From Linanthus parryae (Eukaryota; Streptophyta; Magnoliopsida; Ericales; Polemoniaceae), in the NCBI GenBank assembly GCA_023055425.1, contig JALGPY010000001.1, positions 111,705,057 through 111,769,056 of the forward strand: 64,000 nucleotides of DNA. Direction: 5' to 3'. Shown here piece by piece: positions 1 through 12,582 of this stretch (position 1 is the first letter of the stretch; each line of letters opens with the position of its first letter). The notes beneath the pieces were generated by a model, which worked only from the letters and a program-made list of their open reading frames with translations, searched no databases and had not been told where the DNA came from. Position numbers and translations under genes: made by a program.

Positions 1-1278
1 AAACGCGAATTGTGTCACGTTCTCTATAGTTGATCCACGCCTAGAGTTCATTTCTAGATCTTCCAATCCTTGGTGCTAGCCCGGAAAGAGGAAGAGGAAG
101 AAGAATCACGCAAAACGAGACCAAACCAAGGAGGTTCGGCCTCCTTGGGGCCGACGGGGACGGGCGGCGGCGAGGGAGGGGCGGCGGCTCCTTCCTTGCT
201 TGCTTCCTCTCTCCTTTTGTTCTCTCCCACTCAAGTTATGATCTAATGAATCATGAGTGTGGGAAGGAAGGAAGGTCCTTTATATAGTCCAACAAATCCT
301 TTTCAACTACCTAAATGACTTATTCTAGTCCTACTAGAATTCAATTTAGTCCCTTCCTTGCAAATTAGTCCCTACTAAGTTTGCAAGGTTTTGCAAAGTG
401 ATCCTTCTAATTAATTAATCCAATTAATTAATTCCCAAATCTAGTGCAACTCTATCTAGCGTGTGACCCCATAGGTTCTATCTAGTTGGTAGCAACTATT
501 TGCTAATATGGAGCGGTTTTTAGCAAAACATCCATTCTAGCCAACTATTAGAATAGTCATCTTGACAACCTTTGTACAAGTAATTGTCTCATCCCTTTGT
601 CTCTATATCCGGATTAGACACGAGACATACAAGTCACACTCGTATATCCAATCCACAGTTTCTCAATCCATGGGAATAGCCTTATTCGTGCAAATAACAT
701 CAATATCCCATATTGATTTATTTGAGTCTGGCCAGACATTCTATAAGCACTATCCCTCGAGTGGCTCAGGATATTTGCTCCCGTTATGTGGGAGGGACAA
801 ATCCTCTCTACGTCCACTACGATCTCTAAGCTTGCTTCTTATTGTATCCGGTACACGCCTTTATAACTACCAAGTTACGGTGTAGTGTTTAACGCTACCA
901 AAATCACAATTATCCACAACTAGAATATCTAGTGACTTCAAGTCTAAGGATGACAATACCATTCACCGCGAGAAGCACTTGTGACTCAACATAACGTGTA
1001 TGTAGCCTTCTCGGAGATGGGTCAATCCAGTGCGCCATTACCCCTAATGCACACCTATGTGTTGGATCATGATATCTCCATATCAATCCAACCCCATACT
1101 AGTCTATAGATGATTGTCCCATTAATCATTATACTAGACTAGGGATATTTAAGATAAACAACACAATTGTAAATCTAAGGACTTCATTATATTAAATATC
1201 CAATAAATAATAAATGAATTTCTAGCCACAAATAAATTCATACTAAACTAGATTGCCTCTAGGGCATCTATTCCAACA
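1..1278 (-). repeat. 3' LTR of copia element A (partial)
   Basis: Aligns base for base with 7060-8346 apart from scattered substitutions and small indels. The inner edge ends ..TTCCAACA at 1278, so in element orientation the LTR begins TGTTGGAATAG. A TATA-like TATATAAA on the minus strand lies at 279-286. The outer end is off the window, so its target-site duplication cannot be read. Short reading frames inside it recur in the other LTR and are not genes. Confidence 0.92.
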
Positions 1279-1291
1279 GTCTCCCACTTGC
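1279..1291 (-). promoter_or_regulatory. Polypurine tract of element A
   Basis: The minus strand reads GCAAGTGGGAGAC directly before the LTR start TGTTGG. This is where a plus-strand-priming polypurine tract belongs. Confidence 0.75.
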
Positions 1292-1292
1292 A

Positions 1293-4200
1293 CTAGAGCC
1301 AATCTGGCGCATCTCGTATGCCCATACTCCTAGTGTGCCCTTCATGCTTCCACTGCGTAAGCGGCTTTGTAAGCGGGTCTGACAGATTCTCATCTGTAGG
1401 AATCTTGCATATCCGAACGTCTCCTCTATCGATAATATCTCGAATCAGATGAAACTTCCTGAGTACGTGCTTGGATTTCTGGTGCGACCTGGGTTCCTTC
1501 GATTGCGCGATCGCCCCAGTGTTGTCACAGTACAACTCTACTGGATCCGCAATGCTAGGAACCACACCAAGTTCATAAACAAACTTTCTGATCCAAACAG
1601 CTTCCTTTGCTGCGCCATTTGCAGCAATGTACTCAGCCTCTGTTGTAGAATCAGCCACCGTCTCTTGCTTGGAACTTTTCCATCTCACCGCTGCTCCATT
1701 TAGGCAAAACACATATCCCGACTGTGATCTAAAGTCATCTCTGTCGGTTTCGAAGCTTGCATCAGTGTAACCCCTTACACGCAACTCTTCCTCACCTCCA
1801 AATATCAAGAAAGCATCCTTAGTTCTTCTCAAGTACTTTAGGATGCTCTTGACTGCAATCCAGTGACTCTCACCCGGATTGGATTGGTATTTGCTTGTCA
1901 TACTCAAGGCATATGACATATATGGTCTAGTACATAACATGGCGTACATGATATATCCTATGGCCGAGGCATAGGGAATTCTACTCATGCGTTCCTTCTC
2001 AATCTCATTGGAAGGACAACCACTCTTCGAAAGAGTGATTCCATGTGACATGGGCAAGAATCCCTTCTTGGAACTTGCATGTTGAACCGTTTCAACACCT
2101 TGTCAATGTATGTACTTTGACTTAGGCCTAGCAGTCTCTTAGATCTATCTCTATAGATCTTTATACAGAGTATATAGGCTGCTTCCCCTAAGTCCTTCAT
2201 TGAGAAACACTTCCCTAGCCAATCTTTAACAGATTGCAGCATGGGAACGTCGTTTCCAATGAGTAGAATGTCATCCACATACAAGACAAGAAAAGCTATA
2301 GAGCTCCCACTAACCTTCTTCTAGACAGAAGACTCATCTTCGTTCCTGATGAAGCCAAACTCTTTGACTACTTCATCAAAACGTCGATTCCAACTCCTAG
2401 AAGTTTGCTTCAATCCATAAATGGATCGTTGCAGCTTACAGACTTTGTTGGCTTGCTTTGGATCCTCAAAACCCTCCGGCTGTATCATATACACGTCCTC
2501 GAGGAGATTCCCATAAATGGATGTTGTTTTGGCATCCATCTGCCAAATCTCATAGTCGTGATATGCTGCAATCGCAAGTAGGATTCTGATGGGTTTGGTC
2601 ATAGCGACTGGTGAAAAGGTTTCATCATAGTCAATACCATGAATCTGTCTGAATCCTTTAGCCACCAATCGGCCCTTATAAGTAATCACATTACCATCCA
2701 TGTAGATCTTCTTCTTGAAGACCCACTTTCACCCTATGGGTCGCGCCCCTTCGGGTGGTTCCACCAAAGTACATACTTTGTTGGTATACATGGATTCCAT
2801 CTCGGATCTCATTGCTTCTAGCCACTTCTAAGAGTCTGGGCCCTTCATGGCCTCTTCATAGGTAGTAGGATCATCATCTATGAGCATCGTGTCACCGGAA
2901 TCGGTCACGAGAAGTCCATACCTCTCGGGTTCCTGGCGCACTCTACTAGATCGACGAAGCTCTTGTGTTACCTGAACAGGCTGCTCCACAACTGTTTGTG
3001 GTTCCTGTTCATGTTCCATAATCGGTTCAGTGATTTGTGGTTCTTGAACCTCTTCAAGTTCTACAGTCCTCCCACTTGCTTCTTTAGAGACAAAATCTCT
3101 TTCTAGAAACACGCCGGTCCGAGCAACAAACACTTTGTTCTCGGTTGGATTGTAGAAGTAGTAACCCTTAGTTTCCTTAGGGTACCCCACAAACTTACAC
3201 TTATCCGATTTTGGCCCTAGCTTGTCTGACTGTAAACGTTTTACATAGACATCGCAGCCCCAAATCCTCATAAACGACAGTGTGAGACGCCTCCCACTCC
3301 ACATCTCATATGGTGTCTTCATGACTGATTTAGATGGAACACGGTTAATGGTGAAAGCTGCACTTAATAGAGCGTGGCCCCAAAATGATAATGGAAGATC
3401 GGTTTTGACACATCATAGATCGAACCATATCCAATAGGGTTCGATTCCTCCTCTCAGACACGACATTCCATTGTGGCGTTCCGGGTGGAGTGAGTTGGGA
3501 CACGATCCCACACTCTCTAAGATAGTCGTCAAACTCTTGGCTCAAGTATTCTCCTCCACGATCCGATCGTAGAGCCTTGATACTTTTGCCAAGTTGCTTC
3601 TCTACTTCATTCTTGAATCCTTTGAATCGGATTTTGCCCTCATAAGGTACATAAATCCATATCTACTGTAATCATCAGTAAATGTAATGAAGTAGACGTA
3701 ACCACCCCTGGCAGGTGTGGCAAATGGCCCACACACATAAGTATGTATGAGCGCCAATTGCTCACTAGTCCTCTCACCTTTCTTATTGAAAGGGGACTTT
3801 GTCATTTTTCCCAATAAACAATCCTCACATGTCTCATATGATTCAAAATCAAATGAGTCTAGTAGTCCATCCTTATGGAGTCTAGATACATGTTTCTCGT
3901 TTATGTGGCCTAAACGACAGTGCCATAAATAAGCAGGATTTAAATCATTTATTTTAATCCGCTTGGTATTAATGTTGTAGACAGGATTGCTTAGATCAAG
4001 GACATATAGCCCATTAAATAATTGCGCACTAAAATAGTAAATATTATTCAAATAAAAAAGAACAACAATTGTTCTTTATTGAAATAATAAAACCATCCTT
4101 GTCCAAACAAGAAATAGAAATAATGTTTCTGCTCATAGCAGGCACAAAATAGCAATTATTTAATTCTAAAACTAATCCTGAAGGCAGAGATAGCTCGCAC

Positions 4201-4472
4201 ACGCCCACGGCCAACGCAGCAACTTTTGCTCCATTCCCAACGCTCAGATCTATCTCCCCATTAACCAATCTTCTACTTCTCTTTAGATCCTGCACATTTC
4301 GACAAATGTGAGATCCACATCCAGTATCTAATACCCATGATGTAGAGAAAGTTAAATTGACATCTACAACAAAAATACCTGGTGGTGGTGGATTCACTAT
4401 TCCAAGCCTCTTGTCCTCCAGATATTTTGGGCAGTTCCTCCTCCAGTGTCCAGCTGACTGCAGTAGTGACAC
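1293..4472 (-). pseudogene. Broken pol of copia element A (PR-IN-RT-RH)
   Basis: Read on the minus strand from 4472 down: end of a CCHC zinc knuckle (GHWRRNCPKYL), protease motif DTGCGSH, GAG-pre-integrase (about 4050-3800), integrase, RT (about 2700-2000) and RNase H (about 1750-1300, ending ..NLSDPLTKPL). The integrase second and third acidic residues are visible (LRSDRGGEY; SERRNR), but the first, expected in LIHTDVCGPF, is Tyr (codon at 3737-3739). The RT active-site box MYVDDILLIGND is intact at about 2280. At least five frameshifts or stops break the frame (near 3600, 3345, 2828-2700, 2321 and 2050). It is a pseudogene. Confidence 0.9.
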
Positions 4473-5230
4473 TCACCTTTAGTCACACCTTTGGCAATGC
4501 CACCAACAGGCTTAAGGGCAGGTTCCTTGGACTTGGCAACTGACTTGCCTTTGCCCTTGGAGGATGAGGCAAACCTTTTTCCCTTTCCTTTCTGCACCAT
4601 CACAATGGCCTTGCCCTTACCCTTGTTGATGCTCTGTTCAGCTGTCCTCAACAAACTGAGAAAATCTGGCAGTGGTTTCACGATCTCGTTCATGTTATAG
4701 TTCATGATGAACTTTCCATAACTTTCGGGCAACGATTGCAACACGAGATCGGTTGCCAACTCTTGGCCGACCGGGAACCCCAGTCGCGCGAGATTCTCCA
4801 AGTACCCGATCATACGGAGTACATGGGGTCCCACCGGGTTCCCTTCTGCCAGATGACACTTGAACAGTGCCTTAGAGACCTCATACCTCTCAACCCTTGC
4901 CTGCTCTTGGAAGAGTTTCTTCAGATGCTCGATCATATCGACAACATTCATGTTTTCGTGTTGCTTCTGAAGCTCAGAAGTCATGGTGCATAACATAAGG
5001 CAGGCCGCATCATTAGCGTCATCAACACGCTTTTGATACGCCTTTAGGGCAGCAGGTGTTTGGTTCTCTGGACCTGCTGGAACATGCTCCTCTATTGAGT
5101 ACAGTTTCTTTTCTTGCTTGAGAACAATTCTCAATTTTCTGTACCAATCAAGGAAGTTGGTTTCAGAGAGCTTGTCCTTCTCAAGGACAGATCGTAGGGA
5201 ATGTTGTGAACTCGATGAGTTGTTTGCCAT
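4397..5230 (-). pseudogene. gag of copia element A, frameshifted at the zinc knuckle
   Basis: ATG at 5230 opens a frame starting MANNSSSSQHSLRSVL, a copia gag of the UBN2/retrotransposon-gag type that forms the particle shell. It shows the typical FLDWYRKLRIVLKQE region near residues 30-45, a long helical middle, a Gly/Lys-rich basic stretch (residues about 200-240) and then CHYC, the first half of a CCHC knuckle. A frameshift there moves the rest (GHWRRNCPKYL) into the pol frame. An upstream in-frame extension to 5260 is less likely to be used. Confidence 0.87.
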
Positions 5231-5260
5231 TTGGAATTCTACAAAAAGGAAAATACGCAA

Positions 5261-6905
5261 GTTTTAGTATTTGTAAATTTTTGACTATATTCAATAATGG
5301 CTAGTTTATCAAATATAGCTCCCACTATTTTTCTACGGATTAATAACCCTCAAGATATTAATGGGGAAAATATCCTTATATTTTCTAGTGGGCCAAGATT
5401 CATGTTTCATCTCCTCATGAGCTTGCTTTGGCAAGTCACCCATAATTTGACTACTTTAGGTAGGAACAATTCCAATTGCATCCCTCATGCAACTCTTGGT
5501 TCAATTGGGCAAATAACTCCTTATTTATCCATCCATATGAATAATCCCCATTGATTGCCTCTAGGTTTCTTAATCACATGAATAGCCTAGTTGTGTTCAA
5601 CCTCTTATTTAAACAGTTGCACATTACTAGCTTGTGCCATTGCATTCCATCATTATGAACCAAGTCGCCATGCTTTGGCACGCACGAACTTGATAAATCA
5701 TTATGATAATGAGTGTTTAAATAACGAGAAGGCAAGAACACAATATTTGAATTTTGAGGGATTTTAAATTCAATTTTTAATTGTTTTGTTGATCAATATC
5801 AACTAATCTATCTATTTGAGTTTGGGCACAACTCCAAATAATAGATCCGGGTTGTCTAATTATCTTATTATCCTAATTGCATACATCAACCATACACCAA
5901 CCACAAAATAATAAGACAATCAAGTAAACAACCACAAAACATAAATAAACGTGATGTGGATATGGCCTTTTCTAGACTAAGATAATTCCAAGCCAATGGA
6001 ATTATCTATGAACCCTAAAATCAAACACATCTCCACGCGTCTTGATCTTTTGGTCCATACTTCATAGTCATGTGGAATGCTCCATGCTCCATCTTTTGTG
6101 GCTCCTTGTGCCTTTGGGCTTCTTTTCTTCAATCTTGGCTATTAATTTACTTTATCTAGCACTAGCTAACTTCTATACTAAATAAAATAAATCTCACAAG
6201 TTGAGAGAAAAAAAATGGCTCGCAGGCCATAAAATCCTAATTAATTATTACAATTAATTGATCAGCTCGCAGGCCGTAAACCAAACCACATAAATTAAAC
6301 ATCCACTTCAAACCACATCCTAAGGCCATATCCAATCACCATGCGAATTGCACATAAACAGTTAAAATCTAATTTTAACGCGCTTGGTCAATTTTAATTG
6401 ATTTTAGAATATTCTAGGGTTAAAACGGTCCATGGGGGGGCCCAACAATCCAATTGCCCGGGCCCAAAAAGTGAACCGCAAGGCCCTAGGGCCGGCCGGC
6501 CCCTAGCCCACGCGGCTAGGCCGTGGGCTAGGGCTGCCCCGACCCCTAGGGCGGCCTAGCTTTGGGCGGCAAGCAAGAGGGGCTGTCCCTTTAGGGGGGC
6601 CGAACCTCTTAGGGAGTTGTTTCAAAAAACAAATCCCTTGCTTGGTGCCCAAGTTTGGTTGTTTCCTTGTTTTGGAAGAATTCCTTCTTCCCCAAGGATG
6701 CCCAAACCCTAGATCTAAGATCCTAAAATTTCTCAAACTCACTAATTCATGCAGTCAATGCAAAAATTAGGTCTTGTAATGATTGATTATTGACAAATTG
6801 CATCACATGCTTGATTTGTATTGTTTTACGCGATAAACAACAATTTTAAGGTGTAAAACTATCAAAACGTAACACATAAACCACGTTTATGCTCTACGAC
6901 CTGTG
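5261..6905 (-). other. Untranslated leader of element A
   Basis: The 1.6 kb between primer site and gag has no convincing reading frame. It holds a GC-rich, partly palindromic patch at about 6470-6560 (repeated GGGCC/GGCCC blocks) and is otherwise AT-rich. I see no host gene in it. Confidence 0.6.
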
Positions 6906-6917
6906 GCTCTGATACCA
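6906..6917 (-). promoter_or_regulatory. Primer-binding site (tRNA-iMet) of element A
   Basis: The minus strand reads TGGTATCAGAGC, the standard complement of the plant initiator methionine tRNA 3' end. It lies one base inside the 5' LTR edge at 6919. Confidence 0.93.
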
Positions 6918-6918
6918 C

Positions 6919-8346
6919 TGTAGGGTTTTGATTCATGGATGCGCAACGGAAACAATAATTAACCATGCAAAACCCTCCAAGGATCACAAGTCAAGAGACA
7001 TAACGATGGTTAAGGAAGAAATCAATTAACACACCTTAGGGTTCTCCTTTGATGACTTCAAACGCGAATTGTGTCACGTTCTCGATAGTTGATCCACGCC
7101 TAGAGTTGATTTCTAGATCTTCCAATCTTGGTGCTAGCCCGAAAATAGGAAGAGGAAGAAGAATCACGCAAAATGAGACAAAACCAAGGAGGTTCGACCT
7201 CCTTGGGCCGACGGGGAGGGGCGGCGGCGAGGGAGGGGCGGCGGCTCCTTCCTTGCTTGCCTGCTCTCTCCTTTTGTTCTCTCCCACTCAAGTTATGATC
7301 TAATGAATCATGAGTGTGGGAAGGAATGAAGGAAGGAAGGAAGGTCCTTTATATAGTCCAACAAATCCTTGTCAACTACCTAAATGACTTATTCTAGTCC
7401 TACTAGAATTCAATTTAGTCCCTTCCTTGCAAATTAGTCCCTACTAAGTTTGCGAGGTTTTGCAAAGTGATCATTCTAATTAATTAATCCAATTAATTAA
7501 TTCCCAAATCCAGTTCAAATCTATCTAGCGTGTGACCCCATAGGTTCTATCTAGTTGGTAGCAACTATTTGCTAATATGGAGCGGTTTCTTGCAAAACAT
7601 CCATTCTAGCCAACTATTAGAATAGTCATCTTGACAACCTTTGTACAAGTAATTGTCTCATCCCTTTGTCTCCATATCCGGATTAGACACGAGACATACA
7701 AGTCACACTCGTATATCCAATCCACAGTTTCGATCCATGGGAATAGCCTTATTCGTGCAAATAACATCAATATCCCATATTGATTTATTTGAGTCTGGCC
7801 AGACATTCTATAAGCACTATCCCTCGAGTGGCCCAGGATATTTGATCCCGTTATGTGTGAGGGACAAATCATCTCTACGTCCACTACGATCTCTAAGCTT
7901 GCTTCTTATTGTTCTCGGTACACGCCTTTATAACTACCCACTTACGGTGTAGCGTTTAACGCTACCAAAATCACAATAATCCACAACTAGAATATCTAGT
8001 GACTTCAAGTCTAAGGATGACAATACAATTGCACCGCGAGAAGCACTTGTGACTCAACATAACGTGTATGTAGCCTTCTCGGACATGGGTCAATCCAGTG
8101 CGCCATTCCCCCTAATGCACACCTATGTGTTGGATCATGATATCTCCATATCAATCCAACCCCATACTAGTCTATAGATGATTGTCCCATTAATCATTAT
8201 ACTGGACTAGGGATATTTAAGATAAACAACACAATTGTAAATCTAAGGACTTCATTATATTAAATATCGAATAAATAATAAATGAATTTCTAGCCACAAA
8301 TAAATTCATACTAAACTAGATTGCCTCTAGGGCATCTATTACAACA
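6919..8346 (-). repeat. 5' LTR of copia element A (complete, 1428 bp)
   Basis: The LTR spans from TGTAGGG (6919, next to the primer site) to TACAACA (8346), giving TGT...ACA termini. A minus-strand TATATAAA lies at 7348-7355 and could be the element promoter. It matches 1-1278 with modest divergence. The downstream flank is ATCTCTACATGC, in the gag of element B. Confidence 0.92.
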
Positions 8347-8354
8347 ATCTCTAC

Positions 8355-9458
8355 ATGCAAAAGCTTAAAATCATCCGAGACAAACTTGCCGTTTCATATT
8401 CGTTTGTCTCCGATGAAGATTTGCTGCTCTACACCCTGAATGGCCTCCCGCCGGAGTATAACTCTTTCCGATCCTCTCTTCGGGTTCATTCCTCTCCGAT
8501 CTCGTTTGAGGATTTTCATGTCCTTCTCAAGGCTGAAGAAAAGATGCATGCGGCTCAATCTTCTTCCTCCGCTGATTTTACTCCGACAACCTTCTATCAC
8601 ACTAGTGGCAGCCGCGGTGGCCGAAACCCTAATGGCAACCGTGGCGGTGGTGGACGGTTCAGTTCTCGCAACCACGGTGGAGGACGGTTCGGTTCCGAGT
8701 CAACCCAATCTTATGGATCTGGGTATGGAATCGGATCCGGTTCGGGTTCCGGATATCAATATGGATCCGGGTCCGGTTACGGGTCAGGAGCTTCGGGTCG
8801 TGGTTCTGGTCGATCCGGTTCAAGAGGACGGTTCTCTGGTTCGGGTCGAGGAGGTTCAGGACCGATCACTTGCCAAATCTGCGGGTACAACTACCATTCT
8901 GCAATTGATTGTTATCATAGAATGGATTATGCATACCAAGGTCGTCACCCACCTAAGCAGCTCTTCGCCATGGCCGCACAATCCTCTGCACACCCAGCTC
9001 CTGTCTCTGATCTCTGGCTATCGGACACCGGAGCATCCAATCACATGACTGCTGACTTCGGTAATCTGTCTCTTGCTGAACCTTATACTGGAAATGACTT
9101 TGTCACCATTGGTAACGGATCTTCTCTCCCCATTCAGCATTCTGGTATTGCTTACTTCACTACCTCTAATAATTCATTTGCGTTAAAAAATACTTTACAT
9201 GTTCCAAAACTCTCTGTTAATCTTCTTTCTATACATCAATTTTGCACTGATCATGATGCACGATTTATTTTTGACAAAGACTCATTCTTCATTCAGGCCA
9301 AAGCCACGGGAAAAATTCAGTTTCAAGGCCCCAGTAAAAATGGATTATATCCAATGTCTTCTGTGTCTCTGTCCTCAAGTCATCAAGCATATTGGGTCAA
9401 AGAATTCACTCTCAACTTTGGAACTCTCGTCTTGGTCACCCTTCTAATTCTGTTTTAG
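8355..9458 (+). pseudogene. gag-protease part of copia element B
   Basis: It begins inside a UBN2-type gag (LLLYTLNGLPPEYNSF), followed by a long Gly/Ser/Arg-rich low-complexity linker (about residues 85-165), a degenerate zinc knuckle (CQICGYNYHSAIDC) and the aspartic protease motif LWLSDTGASNHMT (about residues 220-233). The frame then enters the pre-integrase region and is lost near 9420, where the next frame takes over. The ATG at 8355 is only an internal Met; the true gag start was removed by the insertion of element A. Confidence 0.87.
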
Positions 9459-12228
9459 CAAAATGTCTTCATACTTTACCTGTTTCTTCTTCTGTTGAAC
9501 AATATGTTGGAACAATTTGTGAAAGTTGTTTAGCTGGTAAAATGTCTAGATTGCCTTACAACAATTCTACCTCAGTTTCTACTATTCCTTTAAATTTATT
9601 ACATAGTGATGTTTGGGGACCTGCTTCTACAGTTTCTTATAATGGATACAAATACTATGTTTTGTTTATTGATGACTTCTCCGAATTCACTTGGTTGTTT
9701 CCTTTGAAGCTCAAATCTGATGTTGGTTCTGTATTTGCTACTTTTAAGACATTCATAGAAAAATTGTTAAATCATTATATCAAAATTTTTAGATCAGATG
9801 AAGGAGGAGAATACATTGCTTACACTTTTCAAAAATATTAAGTGATAGTGGCATATTGCATCAAAAATGTTGTCCTTATACTCCACAACAGAATGAGATT
9901 GCAGAAAGAAAACATAGGCATATCATAGAAACAGCAGTTACACTTCTCAATAATGCAAGTTTACCTAAAAAAATTTGGTACGATGCTGTTGTTGCCTCTA
10001 CCTACTTGATAAATCGCATGTCTAGCTCAAACACTTCACACAAATCACCACATGAACTCCTTTTTCACTCTAAACCTTATTATACACACTTAAAAGTTTT
10101 TGGTTGTGCTTGTTTTCCAAGATTAACTGATTACAACACTTCCAAATTGGATCCCAAAACAAAGAAATGTCTATTTCTAGGTTATGCATCCGGTTATAAA
10201 GGTTATTTGTGCTTTGATCAAACTTGCAATAAATTTTACATAAGTAGAGATGTTGTCTTTGATGACTTTTCATTTCCCTACTCTACTTCTAATTCTGCAG
10301 ATACTTCTACTATCTCACGTTCTCCTATTTCACTTACAGGTACATGTTCCTATCCAAATCATGACTCAGCTCATGATTCATCTGGTTTTATACAAGAAAC
10401 ACATATTTATGAGGGAACTGGGATCTTGCACGCCACTGGGACTGTGAATGATTCTCCACCACCTTGTACTGCTGCTACAGATACTACACAGGTCACTAAC
10501 TTGTCCTCTATAGATACTACACCAGCTAGCAGTCATGGTGGTGAGACATCTCCAGTTCCAGGTTCAGGATTGGTAAGTTCCCACCCAGTGATGATCCCCC
10601 CTCCCCTCCGCCTCCTCCCCCAGGTCACCCTATGTGCACATGCAGCAAGTCTGGCATCAGTAAAAAGAAATTGATTTTCACAGCTTCTCTTCCTCACTCT
10701 GTTTTTTCTGCAACCACATCACACACAGATCTTATTGATCTCACCTCTTATACCGAAGCTGTCAAAACTCCTCAGTGGCAAAATGCAATGACTGAGGAGT
10801 ATAACAGTTTGGTACAACAACAGACTTGGAGGTTGGTTCCACCACCCCCTAATGGCACAATTATTGGAAATAAATGGGTATTTCATACCAAATTTAACCC
10901 AAATGGTACTGTTTCTCGCTATAAGGCACATTTAGTTGCTAAAGGATATCACCAAACTCAAGGAATTGATTTTGACGAGACTTTTAGTCCAGTGGTCAAA
11001 CATGCCACTGTTCGTTCAATTCTTGCCTTAGCTGCTACATTTAATTGGCCATTACAGCAGCTAGACGTCAAAAATGCCTTCTTACATGGTTTTTTTGCGT
11101 GAAACTATCTATATGAAGCAACCCACTGGGTTTGTTAATCCCTTATTTCCAAAACATGCGTGCCTTCTAAACAAGTCTATATATGGCATCAAACAGGCAC
11201 CTCGTGCCTGGTTTGAGAGATTTACGACTTTTCTTTTATCTTTAGGTTTCAAAACCTCATATGTTGATTCGTCTCTATTTACTCGTCATCACAACAATCA
11301 CATAACTGTTTTACTTTTTTACATTGATGATATTATTCTTACTGGTAATGATCACACATACATTACCTCTTTAATTGTCCAATTAAACTCTCAGTTTGAA
11401 ATGACGAATCTGGGTTCTTTAACTTAATTTTTGGGACTCCAGATTTCACGATCTTCTCACGGTATTTTGATTCACCAAGAGAAGTATGTCAATGACCTAT
11501 TAGCTCGTTTTAATATGTCATCCTGCAAGCCTTGCCCTACTCCTCTTGCAGGGGGCGTAAAATACCACACTAATCAAGGTGATTTGTTACAAGATGCAAC
11601 TGTTTTTCGTCAGTTATTGGGTGCTTTGCAATATCTGACCTTTAGTCGACCAGATATTGCATTTGCAGTCAACCACCTCTGCCAATTTATGCATCAACCT
11701 GCTCAATTGCATCTCAGTGGTGCAAAACGTGTTCTTCGTTATTTGCAAGGCACAAAATCACATGGGCTTTTCTACCAAAAGGGTTATCTTCCTTTAAAAA
11801 ATTTTACGGATGCAGATTGGGCCGGTGACCCAACTGACAGACGTAGTACTACTGGGCTTGTTATTTTTCTTGGCCCAAACCCAGTTCACTGGTCCGCTAA
11901 AAAGCAGCCCACTGTTTCCAGGTCCTCTACGGAAGCTGAATACAGGGCCCTGGCAACAGGAGCTGCTGATCTCTCCTGGTTTAGACAGCTTCTTCAAGAT
12001 TTAAAAATTCAATTACCAGAACCACCATTACTTTGGACCGATAATATCTCTGCCTTGGCTATGACACGAAATCCACTCTTTCATGCTTGAACCAAGCATA
12101 TAGAGTTGAATTATCATTATGTTAGAGAACAAGCTCTTCTAAAACACATTTCTGTTTGCTATATTTCAGGTGCTAACCAGATTGCGGATCTCTTCACCAA
12201 GTCCCTAGCAGCAGCTGAATTCGAATGA
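9392..12228 (+). pseudogene. Broken pol of copia element B (IN-RT-RH)
   Basis: Pre-integrase H/C motifs (LGHPSN; CESCLAGK) lead into an integrase with all three acidic residues (LLHSDVWGP, FRSDEGGEY, AERKHR), the copia RT (WVFHTKFNPNG..., active site FYIDDIILTGND at about 11320) and RNase H ([21 protein letters not shown]) ending ..QIADLFTKSLAA at about 12228. TAA at 9839, a shift near 10640, a shift in a T-run near 11095, TAA at 11425 and TGA at 12088 break it. The lesions are spread evenly, as in an aging copy. Confidence 0.9.
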
Positions 12229-12263
12229 TTCAAGTCTAAACTCATGCTCCAGCCACACCATGA

Positions 12264-12276
12264 GTTTAAGGGGGCG
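12264..12276 (+). promoter_or_regulatory. Polypurine tract of element B
   Basis: GTTTAAGGGGGCG directly precedes the LTR start TGATAAAGC, 36 bases after the RNase H end. Confidence 0.75.
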
Positions 12277-12582
12277 TGATAAAGCACATAAAATAATTTG
12301 TATGTTTTGGGCTATACTCTTGGGTTATGATCTGTTTTGTAAATGGGCTCCTTTCACAGCCCGTATTATTATTGTAAGTCCATTTTTGTTTTATCCCATC
12401 ACAAACCCTAGCTACATTTCATACCGTTGGATCTGATAGTACATCCGACCGTTGAGATTGCTTGTATAAATTCACTGCTACTGCATTAGGTTGATTAATG
12501 AATTCATCTTCTTCTTTAAGTTCAGTCACTGCGCCTCTCTCTCTTCTCTGTATTTTCTCTCAAGAACCCTAAGGTTCTTTCA
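12277..12582 (+). repeat. 3' LTR of copia element B (306 bp)
   Basis: Begins TGATAAAGCACA and ends TTCTTTCA. A TATA-like TGTATAAA lies at 12463-12470. No second copy is in the window, so the ends rest on the PPT, the TG...CA termini and the position after RNase H. Confidence 0.7.

Larger units (their letters stand above)
1..8346 (-). mobile_element. Copia LTR retrotransposon A, degenerate, cut by window start
   Basis: Two direct repeats (1-1278 and 6919-8346) flank a minus-strand interior with gag, protease, integrase, RT and RNase H in Ty1/copia order (integrase before RT). The right LTR is the 5' LTR in element orientation. A tRNA-iMet primer site lies next to it, and a purine tract lies next to the left LTR. 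About 140 bp of the left LTR lie before the window. Several stops and frameshifts break the coding region, and an integrase catalytic Asp is replaced by Tyr (3737-3739), so the copy is dead. It interrupts the gag of plus-strand element B, which resumes at about 8347. The clade is not assigned with confidence. Confidence 0.93.
8347..12582 (+). mobile_element. Copia element B (RE1-like), 5' part displaced upstream of window
   Basis: A plus-strand copia body with gag, protease, integrase, RT and RNase H, followed by a polypurine tract and a 306-bp 3' LTR. Its coding region starts in mid-gag immediately after the outer edge of element A. The simplest reading is that A inserted into the gag of B and the 5' end of B lies before the window. 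All catalytic motifs I checked are present, but frameshifts and stops at about 9420, 9839, 10640, 11095, 11425 and 12088 inactivate it. Confidence 0.9.

Noticed and set aside
562..885. 107-codon frame, repeated at 7653-7952
   Set aside because: Both lie in the LTRs of element A and are explained by the repeat; no protein family resemblance.
8440..9048. 202-codon frame overlapping gag of element B
   Set aside because: Shadow of the Gly/Ser-rich gag linker in another phase.
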